A DNA stretch of 64,000 bases from Thermoleophilia bacterium (GTDB lineage: Bacteria; Actinomycetota; Thermoleophilia; RBG-16-64-13). This document shows, piece by piece, positions 1 through 8,739 of the stretch; positions within the stretch are counted from its first letter, which is position 1; each line of letters begins with the position of its first letter. The stretch covers positions 310,001 through 374,000 of the forward strand of contig JAOSKU010000001.1 in assembly GCA_027493445.1 (NCBI GenBank). Reading direction: 5' to 3'. The notes beneath the pieces were generated by a model. That model ran no database searches. It was not told where the DNA came from and saw only the letters and a program-made list of their open reading frames with translations. The position numbers and the translations under genes were made by a program.

Positions 1-1
1 G

Positions 2-312
2 GTGTCCCGGGCCGGGGGCTCGGTGGCCGAGATACTGGCCCGCGGTCTGCCCGCAGTGCTGATACCTTACCCCTTGGCTACGGCCGACCATCAGACCAAG
101 AACGCCCGCTCCCTCGAGGAGGCGGGGGCGGCTTTGGTGATCGCCGACGCGGAGCTCGACGGCTCCCGACTGGCCGCGGCGGTGGATGAGCTCCTGCCCG
201 CCGGGCGGCGCGCGGCCATGGGGGAGGTGGCCCGGTCGCTCGCCCGCCCGGACGCGACTACCCGGATAGTCGAGCAGATAGTAGAATTGGCAGGGCCCCC
301 CAGACGTTATGA
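2..312 (+). CDS. murG: UDP-N-acetylglucosamine transferase MurG, C-terminal part
   Basis: This is the C-terminal end of MurG, the membrane-associated enzyme that adds GlcNAc to lipid I to make lipid II. The visible residues include the nucleotide-sugar-binding segment SRAGGSVAEILARGLPAVLI and the PYPLATADHQ motif typical of GT28 enzymes. The N-terminal part lies outside the window. As written the frame runs on to 553 with an arginine-rich tail that overlaps murC by about 240 bases. One additional C in the run of six at 296-301 would end the protein at the TGA of 310-312, giving the usual ATGA overlap with murC. The longer tail is therefore probably an artefact. Confidence 0.9.
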
Positions 313-1730
313 GCTCCATCCAGACGACACCCGCCGACCTCCCCCCTGCGCACGACGCCGGCCCTTCCCTCGCCTCTTTGAAGCGCGTGCACTTCATAGG
401 CATCGGCGGGGCCGGTATGAGCGGCATCGCCCTCGTGCTCAGCAAGCGGGGCTACCGCGTGGCTGGCTCCGATCTGAAGCCTTCCCGCTACACGGCCCTG
501 CTCGAGCTGGCCGGCGTCCCCGTCATCGTGGGACACGACGCGGCCAACGTTGACTCGCCCGACGTGGTGGTGATCTCCTCGGCCATTCCCGAGGACAACC
601 AGGAGCTGCTCGAGGCTCACCGGCGCGGACTGCCGGTGGTCAAGCGGGCCCAGGCCCTGGCCTGGCTGATGGAAGGCTCTCGAGGTATCGCCGTATGTGG
701 CACCCACGGCAAGACCACCACCACCTCCATGATCAGCCGCGTGCTCGTCGACGCCGGACGGGACCCATCGTTCCTGGTGGGGGGCGAGCTCAACGACTTG
801 GGTTCCAATGCACGCCACGGTTCGGGGGAGTTCCTGGTGTGCGAGGCCGATGAATCCGACGGTTCGCTCCTGTTCCTGCGACCCGAGGTGGCCGTCGTCA
901 CCAACCTCGAACTCGATCACCACAGCCACTATCTGCACGTGGAGGATGTGGCCTCCGTCTTCCGGCGTTTCATCGGTCACCTGCCCCGGCACGGTCGACT
1001 GGTCTATTGGGCGGACGACGCCAGGCTTGCGGCCTTGGCCGCCGAGGCGAATGCCCGCACGTGCTCCTATGGCTTGAGCCCCGGGAGTGACTACGAGGCC
1101 CGCGAGGTCCGCCTCAGCCACGGCGGGAGCTCCTTCGAGGTCTGGCGGCATGGGCACCGGCTGGCCCATGCCGACCTGGTGGTGCCCGGTCAGCACAACA
1201 TCCTGAACGCCCTGGCCTGCTTCGCCGCCCTGGGTGAGCTGGGCATCTCGCCGGGCACCATCGCTTCGTCCCTGCGCAGCTTCACGGGGGCCACCCGCCG
1301 TTTTCAGTGGAAGGGAGAAAGAGGAGGGGTGAGCGTCGTCGATGATTACGCCCACCATCCCACGGAGCTGAAGGCTACCCTGCGCGCCGCCCGCACGGGG
1401 GAGTGGGACCGTGTCATCGCGGTCTTCCAGCCACACTTGTACTCGCGCACCCGCTACCTGCACGACGAGTTCGCTCGAGCCCTACTGGAGGCCGATCTGG
1501 CCGTGGTGACCGACGTGTACGGGGCCCGCGAGCAGCCTCAGCCCGGAGTGACCGGCAAGCTCATCGTCGACAGCATCCTCCGCCTGAGTCCGCGCTTCCC
1601 GGTGGCCTACTTGCCGAGGCTCACGGCCATCGAGGAGTACTTGGAGCGCGTTGCTCAGCCCGGCGACCTGCTGCTCACGATGGGCGCGGGGGACGTCCAC
1701 CGGGTGGGCGAGCGCTTCCTGGGTCAGTGA
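309..1730 (+). CDS. murC: UDP-N-acetylmuramate--L-alanine ligase MurC
   Basis: MurC joins L-alanine to UDP-MurNAc with ATP in the cytoplasm, the first step of the stem peptide. The 473-residue product has the N-terminal Rossmann segment with HFIGIGGAGMSG near residue 28, the ATP-binding loop GTHGKTTTT at about 131-139, the central EADESDGSL motif and the C-terminal DDYAHHPTE segment. Length is normal for the family. The start ATG at 309 sits at the likely end of murG, and murB follows within a few bases, so the genes are probably co-transcribed. Confidence 0.97.
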   Translation: MSSIQTTPADLPPAHDAGPSLASLKRVHFIGIGGAGMSGIALVLSKRGYRVAGSDLKPSRYTALLELAGVPVIVGHDAANVDSPDVVVISSAIPEDNQELLEAHRRGLPVVKRAQALAWLMEGSRGIAVCGTHGKTTTTSMISRVLVDAGRDPSFLVGGELNDLGSNARHGSGEFLVCEADESDGSLLFLRPEVAVVTNLELDHHSHYLHVEDVASVFRRFIGHLPRHGRLVYWADDARLAALAAEANARTCSYGLSPGSDYEAREVRLSHGGSSFEVWRHGHRLAHADLVVPGQHNILNALACFAALGELGISPGTIASSLRSFTGATRRFQWKGERGGVSVVDDYAHHPTELKATLRAARTGEWDRVIAVFQPHLYSRTRYLHDEFARALLEADLAVVTDVYGAREQPQPGVTGKLIVDSILRLSPRFPVAYLPRLTAIEEYLERVAQPGDLLLTMGAGDVHRVGERFLGQ

Positions 1731-1732
1731 GG

Positions 1733-2731
1733 GTGCCGGTGGATGTCTTGTCGGGCGCTGTGCTCCAGGCGGTCCTGGCTCTCAGTGCCGAGCCTGACAT
1801 GCGTCTTTGGCGCCGGGCTCCGCTGGCGCCGTTCACTACCATAGGCGTGGGCGGCCGGGGGGCGGTGCTGGTCACGGTGGCCACGCCCGAGGCGGCGGCG
1901 CGGGCCCTTGCCATCCTGACCGAGACCCGGGTTCCCTGGGCCGCGTTGGGTGCCGGCTCGAACGTGGTCGTCGCCGACAGCGGCTACACGGGGGTCATCC
2001 TCAAGCTCGACGACGCCTTCCAGTACGTGGAGGGGCCATTCGGCTCCGACCGGTTAGACGTGGATATCGTGGTGGGGGCGGCCGCGCCCCTGCCCCGCGT
2101 GGCCACTTTTCTGGCCGACCAGGGATACGGCGGTCTGGAGTTCGCCTGCGGAGTGCCGGGTACGGTGGGCGGCGGTGTCGCCATGAATGCCGGTGCTCAC
2201 GGCGGCTGCATGGCCGACGTGGTCAAGGCTGTGGAGGTGGCGGTGCCGGGAGAGACGGGCTGGCTTTCGGCCGAGGACTTGGAGTGGCGCTACCGGCGGT
2301 GCACGTTGCCCCGAGAGGCCATGGTGCTGTCCGTGCGCCTATCTGTCACTCCGGGCGATCGCGAGCAGATTCTGACCCAGCACCGCATGCTTCAGCGGCG
2401 GCGCCGCCAGACCCAGCCCCGAGGGGTCCGCACCTTCGGCAGCGTGTTCGCCAACCCGCCCGGAGACGTGGCCGGACGCCTGCTGGAAGCCGCCGGCATG
2501 AAAGGGGTGCGCCGGGGAGGTGCTCAGGTCTCAAATATGCACGCGAACTTCCTCACGAATGTGGGTGACGCCACCGCGGCCGACGTGCTGGGGCTCATGG
2601 CCATGATGCGCGAGGCTGTCTGGAGGCGCAGCGGAGTTCTGCTCGAGCCGGAGGTACGCGTGTTGGGGGCCGAGTTCCCCTGGGAGCGCGGCGAGGCTGA
2701 GCGCCCCGTTCCGCGAGCCGGACGTGGATGA
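1733..2731 (+). CDS. murB: UDP-N-acetylenolpyruvoylglucosamine reductase MurB
   Basis: MurB is a cytoplasmic FAD enzyme that reduces UDP-GlcNAc-enolpyruvate to UDP-MurNAc with NADPH. The sequence has the FAD-binding NTIGVGG-like segment (FTTIGVGGRG), LGAGSNVVVAD, the GVPGTVGGGVAMNAGAHG motif and a C-terminal SNMHANFL followed by LEPEVRVLG, which carries the catalytic glutamate. The frame is open far upstream into murC, so the start was set at the GTG two bases after the murC stop, giving 332 residues. An ATG at 1799 would give 310 residues and is a reasonable alternative. The 3' end overlaps ftsQ. Confidence 0.94.
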   Translation: MPVDVLSGAVLQAVLALSAEPDMRLWRRAPLAPFTTIGVGGRGAVLVTVATPEAAARALAILTETRVPWAALGAGSNVVVADSGYTGVILKLDDAFQYVEGPFGSDRLDVDIVVGAAAPLPRVATFLADQGYGGLEFACGVPGTVGGGVAMNAGAHGGCMADVVKAVEVAVPGETGWLSAEDLEWRYRRCTLPREAMVLSVRLSVTPGDREQILTQHRMLQRRRRQTQPRGVRTFGSVFANPPGDVAGRLLEAAGMKGVRRGGAQVSNMHANFLTNVGDATAADVLGLMAMMREAVWRRSGVLLEPEVRVLGAEFPWERGEAERPVPRAGRG

Positions 2732-3494
2732 ACGTTTCCGTGGCCGGCGGCGCGAGGTGGCGCGCTCACGTGGACGGCGGCGGGCTCTGGCCCTAGGCTC
2801 GCTGCTGCTGGTGGCGGCGGTCGTGGCGGGCTATTTCTGGCTGCGCGCCTCGGATGTCTTCGCGCTCCGGCAGTTGAGCCTCCCCTTGATCCAGAACGTC
2901 ACCGAGGCGCAGCTCTACTCGGCCGTCGAGCCGGTTGCGGGAGTCAACCTCCTGCGTGTGCCGGTGGCAGAGGTCGAGCGCCGGCTGAGAGCCATACCTT
3001 ATGTGCGGGCCGCTCGGGTCTACCGCCGCTTTCCCCACACCCTCGAGGTCGATCTGACCGAGTACCAGCCCGCGGCCGCAATACGGGCGCATGACGGTGA
3101 TACCTGGGTCATCTCGGAGGACGGGCGAGTGCTGGAGCGGGTGAGAGAGAGCTCTCCCGCGCTGGTGCTCGTCGTCCCCGAGGCTGAGATCCGGCTCGAG
3201 GCGGGCCAGACGGTGCCGTCCCAGGTGGTGGATGCTCTTCCGGTGCTGGGTCTGCTGCACGACCCGGGCGTCTGGCCGCAGGAGTACGGCGTGCTCCGGC
3301 TGGAGGTGAGCGATGTCGGAGAGCTCATGCTGATCCTGGCCGACGGGTGCCAGGTGCGGATGGGTGAACCCGCCCGGCTCGAGGAGAAGTTGATGGTAGC
3401 CGCGCGCATTATCGACCGCTACTCGAGTGAAGGGAAGCAAGTCGAGTACGTCGACGTGCATGTACCTAGCCCCGGCGTGGCCAAGGCAAAGTAG
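2724..3494 (+). CDS. ftsQ: Cell division protein FtsQ/DivIB
   Basis: This 256-residue protein has a short basic cytoplasmic tail, one transmembrane segment at about residues 22-40 (ALGSLLLVAAVVAGYFWL) and an extracytoplasmic POTRA-type domain in which VAEVERRLRAIPYVRAARV is recognisable, followed by the FtsQ/DivIB domain. FtsQ links early and late divisome proteins at the septum. The start is a GTG that overlaps the murB stop. Its place between murB and ftsZ supports the call. No ftsA lies between ftsQ and ftsZ, as is usual in actinobacteria. Confidence 0.9.
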   Translation: MDERFRGRRREVARSRGRRRALALGSLLLVAAVVAGYFWLRASDVFALRQLSLPLIQNVTEAQLYSAVEPVAGVNLLRVPVAEVERRLRAIPYVRAARVYRRFPHTLEVDLTEYQPAAAIRAHDGDTWVISEDGRVLERVRESSPALVLVVPEAEIRLEAGQTVPSQVVDALPVLGLLHDPGVWPQEYGVLRLEVSDVGELMLILADGCQVRMGEPARLEEKLMVAARIIDRYSSEGKQVEYVDVHVPSPGVAKAK

Positions 3495-3707
3495 GCGTGA
3501 TATGGTGCAGAGATGCAGGAAACCGGGATACTGTGCCGTAATAGGGCCGAACAGCGCCCCCGGCAAGCGGCTCCGGGGTTGGGGACATTGCACTCTCAGG
3601 CTTAAGTCGTGGTCGATTCACCTTGTCCCGAATCTGGAGCGCACATCGAGTGTTGGCCGGCGGACTGCGCATGGGTCCGCTACCTAGTATGACGGAGGTC
3701 GGGAGTC

Positions 3708-4787
3708 ATGAGTGAGACGGGGTCCAGCTACCTCGCGGTTATCAAGGTGGTGGGCGTCGGTGGTGGAGGCACCAACGCCGTCAATAGAATGGTGGACGCA
3801 GGCCTACGTGGTGTCGAGTTCATCGCCGTCAACACCGACGCGCAGGCGCTCTTGATGTGCGATGCCGACGTCAAGATTCACATAGGCGGGAAGATAACTC
3901 GCGGTCTGGGCGCGGGGGCGAACCCGGAGGTCGGGCGGCAGGCCGCGGAAGAGAACCGCGACGAGCTGCGCGAATCGCTGAAGGGCGCGGACATGGTCTT
4001 CGTCACCGCCGGCAAGGGAGGGGGCACGGGCACCGGTGCGGCACCGGTGATCGCCGAGATCGCCCGCGAACTGGGCGCGCTGACCGTGGGCGTGGTCACC
4101 AAGCCGTTTTCGTTCGAGGGACGCAAGCGGGCCTCACAGGCCGACATGGGTATCGAGGCGCTCAGCAAGAAGGTCGACACCCTCATCATCATCCCCAACG
4201 ATCGACTTCTGCAGGTGGTCGAGAAGCGCACCTCTATTATCGAGGCCTTCAAGGTAGCCGATGACGTGCTGCGTCAAGGAGTGCAGGGCATCACCGACCT
4301 CATCACGGTGCCCGGCCTCATCAACCTCGACTTCGCCGATGTGCGCACCATCATGCGCAGCGCTGGGTCGGCCCTCATGGGCATCGGCGTCTCCAGCGGA
4401 GAGAACCGCGGTGTGGAAGCCGCCCGCGCGGCCATCTCGTCGCCACTGTTGGAATCGTCCATCGAGGGGGCCACTGGCATCCTCCTCAACATTACCGGCG
4501 GGCCCGACATGGGCCTTTTCGAGGTGAACGAAGCCGCCGAGATCATCTCCAGTGCGGCCGACAGTGAGGCCAATGTCATTTTCGGGGCGGTGATCGACGA
4601 CTCCATGGGCGACCAGATGCGGGTGACCGTGATCGCTACCGGCTTTGACAGCCGATCGGTGCTGGCTCGAGAAGAGGCCGCTGCTGCGGCCCAGCCCGCA
4701 GGGAACACGCTGGGCTTCGAGCGGCCCCACTTCGAGATGGATGAGGACGTCCTGGACATCCCTCCCTTCCTCCGCGACAGGGACTGA
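3708..4787 (+). CDS. ftsZ: Cell division GTPase FtsZ
   Basis: FtsZ is the tubulin-like GTPase that forms the cytokinetic ring. The 359-residue sequence has [15 protein letters not shown] at residues 14-28, the tubulin signature GGGTGTG at 104-110, the T7-loop region NLDFADV, and the conserved C-terminal peptide [10 protein letters not shown] that binds SepF and other partners. A GGAGG ribosome-binding site at 3694-3698 lies ten bases before the ATG. The 213-base gap from ftsQ contains no recognisable gene and probably holds an ftsZ promoter, though I could not identify one with confidence. The C-terminal linker is short. Confidence 0.98.
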   Translation: MSETGSSYLAVIKVVGVGGGGTNAVNRMVDAGLRGVEFIAVNTDAQALLMCDADVKIHIGGKITRGLGAGANPEVGRQAAEENRDELRESLKGADMVFVTAGKGGGTGTGAAPVIAEIARELGALTVGVVTKPFSFEGRKRASQADMGIEALSKKVDTLIIIPNDRLLQVVEKRTSIIEAFKVADDVLRQGVQGITDLITVPGLINLDFADVRTIMRSAGSALMGIGVSSGENRGVEAARAAISSPLLESSIEGATGILLNITGGPDMGLFEVNEAAEIISSAADSEANVIFGAVIDDSMGDQMRVTVIATGFDSRSVLAREEAAAAAQPAGNTLGFERPHFEMDEDVLDIPPFLRDRD

Positions 4788-4848
4788 CCTCGGGGAGGTG
4801 AGAGACCTGCCGGAGGGGGGGCACGCCCTTGCCGAGCTCGAAAAGAGG

Positions 4849-5664
4849 ATGGATCCTTCTGCTCGGGAGAGGCTTCGGCCGTACGCGGCCGCCGGCGTCT
4901 CGCTGCTGGCGGCAGCCGCTCCGGGCCAGCTGCGGGTGGCGTTCACCTCGCGGGGTGGCGGCGTGAGCCCCTCGCCTTACGCCTCTCTCAACTTGGGCGC
5001 CAGGCAAGGCGACGACCCCGAACATGTGGACAGGAACCGCGCGCGGGTACTTCGCGCGCTGCGAGCCGCGAGCGGCCAAGCTCCGCGCGAACTGGTCTCC
5101 CCGTTCCAGGAGCACGGCCAGCGTGTTTGCGGGATCTCGGAGTACCATCGAGAGAGCGTCCGGGCGCCGTGTGACGGTCTGGTGGTCAATCCCCGGATCG
5201 ACCAAGGCCTGGTCGCCCTCCTGCTGTTCGCCGACTGTGTCCCGGTGGTTCTGATAGGTGAGGTCGACGGCGCCGTCGTACATGGGGGCTGGCGCGGTCT
5301 CTTGGGTGGTGTCGTGCAGCAGGGAGCCCGGGCCATGACCGCGCCTCCGGGGACGGCCTACATCGGGCCGAGCATCGGCCCCTGCTGCTACCAAGTGGAC
5401 GACGAGCTGGCGCGCGCCTTCTCCGATCGCTACGGCCCGAGTGTCGTGCTGCCCCGGGATGGCGGACCGCATCTCGATCTCTGGGAGACCGCTACCCTGG
5501 CCCTGGCCGAGGTCGAGGTCCCCCGCGCTCGGGTTGTCAATCCTCGGCTCTGCACTTCGTGCAACCGCGACCTCTTCTACAGTCACCGCGTGGAGGGCCC
5601 GGCGACCGGCCGTCATGCCGCCCTGCTATGGGCGGCCGGCGCTGCTCCCTCGCGAAAGACCTGA
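4849..5664 (+). CDS. pgeF: Multicopper-oxidase-fold (YfiH/PgeF) peptidoglycan editing protein
   Basis: This belongs to the YfiH/DUF152 family, of which E. coli PgeF removes peptidoglycan precursors carrying L-serine in place of L-alanine; other members have purine nucleoside phosphorylase activity. The three metal ligands are visible in SPFQEHGQ (His), LFADCVPV (Cys) and VVHGGWRG (His). The end carries the family motif CTSCNRDLFYSHR. The start is uncertain: ATG 4849 gives 271 residues, while GTG 4798 with an adjacent GGGGAG would add 17. The gene sits between ftsZ and yggS, a common arrangement in Gram-positive bacteria. Confidence 0.85.
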   Translation: MDPSARERLRPYAAAGVSLLAAAAPGQLRVAFTSRGGGVSPSPYASLNLGARQGDDPEHVDRNRARVLRALRAASGQAPRELVSPFQEHGQRVCGISEYHRESVRAPCDGLVVNPRIDQGLVALLLFADCVPVVLIGEVDGAVVHGGWRGLLGGVVQQGARAMTAPPGTAYIGPSIGPCCYQVDDELARAFSDRYGPSVVLPRDGGPHLDLWETATLALAEVEVPRARVVNPRLCTSCNRDLFYSHRVEGPATGRHAALLWAAGAAPSRKT

Positions 5665-5673
5665 GGCTCCGAG

Positions 5674-6394
5674 ATGGAGGCGATGCGCAAAGGACTCGTA
5701 CCCCTCTCTCTCGAAGATTTGAAGAACGGCCTGCGCGAGGCCTGCCGTACAGTGGAGGCCGCTCGCGCACGGGGGTGGCTTCGGTCAGGAAGTGCGGCTG
5801 CTGGCGGCCACCAAGTACGTCGACGTCGCGCAGATGGCGCTCGTCCGGGACGCCGGCCTGCGGCTGGTGGGTGAGAACCGAGCCGAGGACCTGGTTCAGA
5901 AGTGGGAACGATACCACGATGATCTCGAGTTCCACTTCATCGGCCATCTGCAACGCCGCAAGGCCCGCTTGGTGGTGCCGCGTGTGACCCTGATCCACTC
6001 GGTGGAGTCGCTGAGCCTGGTGCGGGAGCTGCACTCTCGGGCTTTGGGTCCCATCGATGTCTTGCTGGAGGTGAACGTCAGCGGAGAAGAGAGCAAGTAT
6101 GGTATCCTCCCCGGCGATGCGGAGGCCTTCATGAAGGAGTCCGCGCCCTACGACTCGGTGCGGTTCACCGGTCTGATGACCATGGCCCCCATCGTGCGCG
6201 ACCCGGAGGATGCCCGGCCGGTGTTCCAACGGCTCAGAGAGCTGCGGGATCAACTGGCCCCTCGTTTCGCTCCCTGCCACCCAATGACCGAGCTCTCCAT
6301 GGGGATGAGTAACGACTATGCAGTGGCCGTTGAGGAGGGTGCGACCATTGTCCGGTTGGGGAGCACGCTCTTCGCTCGCGCACAAGGAGGATGA
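5674..6394 (+). CDS. yggS: YggS-family PLP homeostasis protein (frameshifted as written)
   Basis: YggS/PROSC proteins bind pyridoxal phosphate on an alanine-racemase-like barrel and buffer the free cofactor. The N-terminal 35 residues (starting MEAMRKGLVPLSLEDLKNGL) lie in one frame and the rest in another, beginning with the PLP-lysine motif VRLLAATKYV. Dropping one G from the run of five at 5771-5775 joins them into a 239-residue protein of normal length. Other family motifs are LVGENRAEDL, HFIGHLQRRK, SMGMSNDY and VRLGSTLF. The gene lies between pgeF and sepF, its usual neighbours. The break is probably a base-call error rather than a real loss. Confidence 0.88.
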
Positions 6395-6397
6395 GAG

Positions 6398-6946
6398 ATG
6401 GCCGTAGGCGACCTGTGGCACAAGACTCTCGTCTACTTCGGCATCGCCGAAGAGGACGACATCTACGAAGAGGAGACCCTGGCTCCCCACGAGGAGCTGG
6501 AGCAATCCTACCGGGAGAGGCCGAACGTGAAGAAGGTCGAGCGCGAGACCCGATCCTCCCGTCGCCGGGCGGCGGCCGACTTCGACGAGATTTTCAGCGA
6601 AGACGACGGCTTCCGCAACCGGCGCACCAGCGTGATCCGTCCCGTGCCGGCGCCGGCCGAGAAGGCCCCGGCGAAGGTGCACTTGGTGGTGCCCAAGAAC
6701 TTCAACGACGCTCAACTGATCGCCGACAAGTTCAAAGGAGAAGTGCCCGTCATCCTGAATCTGCAGACGAGCGAGACCGAGCTGGCGAAGAGGCTGATCG
6801 ACTTCGCCAGCGGTCTGACCTACGCCCTCGACGGGGGCATGCAGCGGGTGGCCGACAAGGTCTTCTTGCTCACCCCGAAGAACGTCGAGGTGTCGGCCGA
6901 GGAGAAGCAGCGTTTGATGGAAAAGGGCTTTTTCAACCAGTTCTGA
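6398..6946 (+). CDS. sepF: Cell division protein SepF
   Basis: SepF anchors and bundles FtsZ at the membrane in bacteria lacking FtsA. The 182-residue protein has an N-terminal amphipathic membrane-targeting helix (DLWHKTLVYFGI), an acidic and basic linker, and the C-terminal SepF domain with NFNDAQLIADKFK, PVILNLQ, RLIDFASGLTYALDGGMQRV and VFLLTPKNVEV. A strong AGGAGG lies just before the ATG. It follows yggS by three bases and precedes proC, so co-expression with the division genes is likely. Confidence 0.96.
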   Translation: MAVGDLWHKTLVYFGIAEEDDIYEEETLAPHEELEQSYRERPNVKKVERETRSSRRRAAADFDEIFSEDDGFRNRRTSVIRPVPAPAEKAPAKVHLVVPKNFNDAQLIADKFKGEVPVILNLQTSETELAKRLIDFASGLTYALDGGMQRVADKVFLLTPKNVEVSAEEKQRLMEKGFFNQF

Positions 6947-7007
6947 CCAGGCGCTCTTGTGCGCGACTGAAGACCAGGCAGGAGAAAGGAACACGATCAT
7001 TGCGGCC

Positions 7008-7811
7008 ATGAGCACAGTGGGGGTCCTGGGCGTCGGCAACATGGGTCGAGCACTCGTGAAAGGCTGGTTGCTGCCCGGGCAGCCTGCCCGGAGCATCCGG
7101 GTGTATGACAAGGACGCCCAGCGGGCGCGGGCCGTGGCCGGGGAGTTGGGAGAGAAAGTGACCGCCGTGGAGGACCCCGGCCAGGTGGCCCGAGGAGCGG
7201 ACGCCGTCCTGGTGGCGGTGAAGCCGCAGGACATGGAGGGGGCTCTTCGCGCCCTCCGCGGGGCCACCGGCGCCGAGTTGGCCGTGGTTTCGACGGCCGC
7301 CGGCCTGTCGCTCGAGCGCCTGCGCGCGCTTCTGGGGCCGGGTCCTGCCCTCTTCCGGATCATGCCCAACCTGGCTGTAGCGCTGGGCGAGGGGGTGGTG
7401 GCGGTGGCGGCCGAGCCTGCCGCGGCGCCCGAACGGGTCGAGGAGGTCGCTTCCCTCTTCTCGGCCATGGGTGTGGTCCGGGTGCTGCCCGAGTCCCTAT
7501 TCAACGCGGTGACCGCGGTTACGGGCAGTGGCCCCGGTTTCATGGCGCTGGTGCTCGAGGGCTTGGAGGACGGCGCCGTGCGGGTGGGCATGCCCCGAGA
7601 GGTGGCGCGCAGCTTCGTTCGACAGATGGCTCTGGGTACCAGCCGTCTGCTCGTGGGAGACGAAGGCTCAGCCGCAGAGCTCAAGGATCGGGTGTCGTCG
7701 CCGGCCGGGACCACGACCGCCGGCCTCGCCGTGCTCGAGGATAAGGCCGTGCGCGGAGCTTTCATTCGGGCCATAGAGGCGGCGGTGCAGAGGGGGCGGG
7801 AGCTTGCCTAG
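7008..7811 (+). CDS. proC: Pyrroline-5-carboxylate reductase ProC
   Basis: ProC reduces pyrroline-5-carboxylate to proline with NAD(P)H. The sequence has an N-terminal Rossmann motif VGVLGVGNMGRALVKG and the C-terminal signature region with TAVTGSGPGF and the KDRVSSPAGTTTAGL stretch. The start ATG at 7008 gives 267 residues, normal for the family; the frame is open upstream to a TTG at 6957, which would add 17 residues without similarity. The stop codon TAG coincides with the first bases of a dispersed repeat, so the real terminus may have been set by repeat insertion. Confidence 0.93.
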   Translation: MSTVGVLGVGNMGRALVKGWLLPGQPARSIRVYDKDAQRARAVAGELGEKVTAVEDPGQVARGADAVLVAVKPQDMEGALRALRGATGAELAVVSTAAGLSLERLRALLGPGPALFRIMPNLAVALGEGVVAVAAEPAAAPERVEEVASLFSAMGVVRVLPESLFNAVTAVTGSGPGFMALVLEGLEDGAVRVGMPREVARSFVRQMALGTSRLLVGDEGSAAELKDRVSSPAGTTTAGLAVLEDKAVRGAFIRAIEAAVQRGRELA

Positions 7812-7812
7812 G

Positions 7813-8250
7813 AGGCTGTTGAAGAGCGAAGCCTTGGCCGCCAGAACGCGCTGGCCGGCGCGATGCGGCGTCCTCCGTCGCGCCCGTAGCGCCGCTACGA
7901 GCGCTCCCTGCGTCCGGGGAGCTCGTTTCGCAACGAAGCCTTGGCGACCGCGGCCGCACTGGCCGGCGCGATGCGGCGTCCTCGGTCACGTCCGTAGCTC
8001 CGCTACGCCCGCTCCCTGCGTCCTTGCCTCGCACTCGCCCATCGCGGCCTGGCGGCGAAGCGTCATTCCGAACCGAGCTCCGGCCTCGCACTCGCCCATC
8101 GCGGCCTGGCGGCGAAGCGTCATTCCGAACCGAGCTCCGGCCTCGCACTCGCCCAGCGCGGCCTGTCCGCGAAGCGTCATTACGAAACGAGCTCGGGTCT
8201 CGCACTTGCCCATCGCGCCCTGGCGGCGAAGCGTCATTCTTCAACAGCCT
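7813..8250 (+). repeat. Composite dispersed repeat, modules A-A-B-B-B-B with terminal inverted repeats
   Basis: The segment begins with AGGCTGTTGAAGA (7813-7825) and ends with its perfect reverse complement (8238-8250). Inside are two copies of a 107-base module A starting at 7827 and 7934, each containing a GTAGC..GCTAC hairpin core and the phrase CTCCCTGCGTCC. These are followed by four copies of a 57-base module B starting at 8027, 8084, 8141 and 8198, each with GGCGAAGCGTCATT and, in most, a SacI-like GAGCTC. It separates proC from yggT and codes for nothing recognisable. Apparent reading frames here are low-complexity artefacts of the periodicity. Confidence 0.9.
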
Positions 8251-8279
8251 GCTAGCTCGCGGTCACGGGCAGGAAAGGG

Positions 8280-8561
8280 ATGCCGGTGAGCAGCACAGTG
8301 CTGCGTTTCGTGTTGGCCCTCATCCAGGTCTACTACTGGCTGATCATCGCGCGCGTGCTCCTGTCCTGGATCCCGTTGCCCGAAAACGATCTGGTGCGCT
8401 CGCTTTACCGATTGCTCTACGATGCCACTGAACCCTATCTGGGTCTGTTCCGCCGTGTCCTCCCGAGCTTTGGGAGGGGGGGTATGGGAATCGACTTCAG
8501 CCCCCTGCTGGCGATCATGGTGTTGATCCTCATCGAGAGGTTCGTGAGGGGCGCTCTTTAG
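8280..8561 (+). CDS. YggT family membrane protein
   Basis: YggT proteins are small integral membrane proteins, commonly found beside sepF and divIVA. This 93-residue protein has two hydrophobic segments (about 9-29 and 74-88) and the family motif VLLSWIPLPENDLVRSLYRL followed by ATEPYLGLFRRVLP. A GGAAAGGG ribosome-binding site precedes the ATG. Its exact role is not established; genetic context in other bacteria suggests a link to division or osmotic stress. Its TAG stop again overlaps the start of a repeat copy. Confidence 0.9.
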   Translation: MPVSSTVLRFVLALIQVYYWLIIARVLLSWIPLPENDLVRSLYRLLYDATEPYLGLFRRVLPSFGRGGMGIDFSPLLAIMVLILIERFVRGAL

Positions 8562-8562
8562 G

Positions 8563-8721
8563 AGGCTGCTGAGAAATGACGCTTCGCCGCCACGGTGCGC
8601 TGGGCATGCGCAAGGCAAGGACGCAGGAAGCGCGCGTAGCAGCGCTACTCGCGCGACCGAGGACGACGCATGGCGCCGCCCAGTGTAGTGTGACGGCCTG
8701 GGCTTCGCTTTTCAGCAGCCT
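8563..8721 (-). repeat. Dispersed repeat, single inverted B-A copy with terminal inverted repeats
   Basis: AGGCTGCTGA at 8563-8572 is perfectly inverted at 8712-8721. Between them is one module B and one module A in reverse orientation: the start reads AATGACGCTTCGCCGCCA, which is the complement of the B-module core, and the GTAGCAGCGCTAC hairpin of module A follows. It lies between yggT and divIVA and ends 18 bases before the divIVA start, so it forms most of the divIVA leader. Confidence 0.85.
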
Positions 8722-8739
8722 GTTCGAGAAGGAGGAGCC

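Noticed and set aside
258..1463. Long reverse-strand ORF opposite murC
   Set aside because: It is the antisense shadow of murC, typical of high-GC DNA, with no protein-like motif.
3495..3707. Small gene between ftsQ and ftsZ (86-codon frame)
   Set aside because: It overlaps ftsQ and reaches almost to the ftsZ ribosome-binding site, with no motif; treated as non-coding.
7762..8289. ORFs with repeated RTRPSRPGGEASF-like peptides on both strands
   Set aside because: They are translations of the 57-base repeat modules and have no ribosome-binding site; the periodicity is of DNA, not protein.
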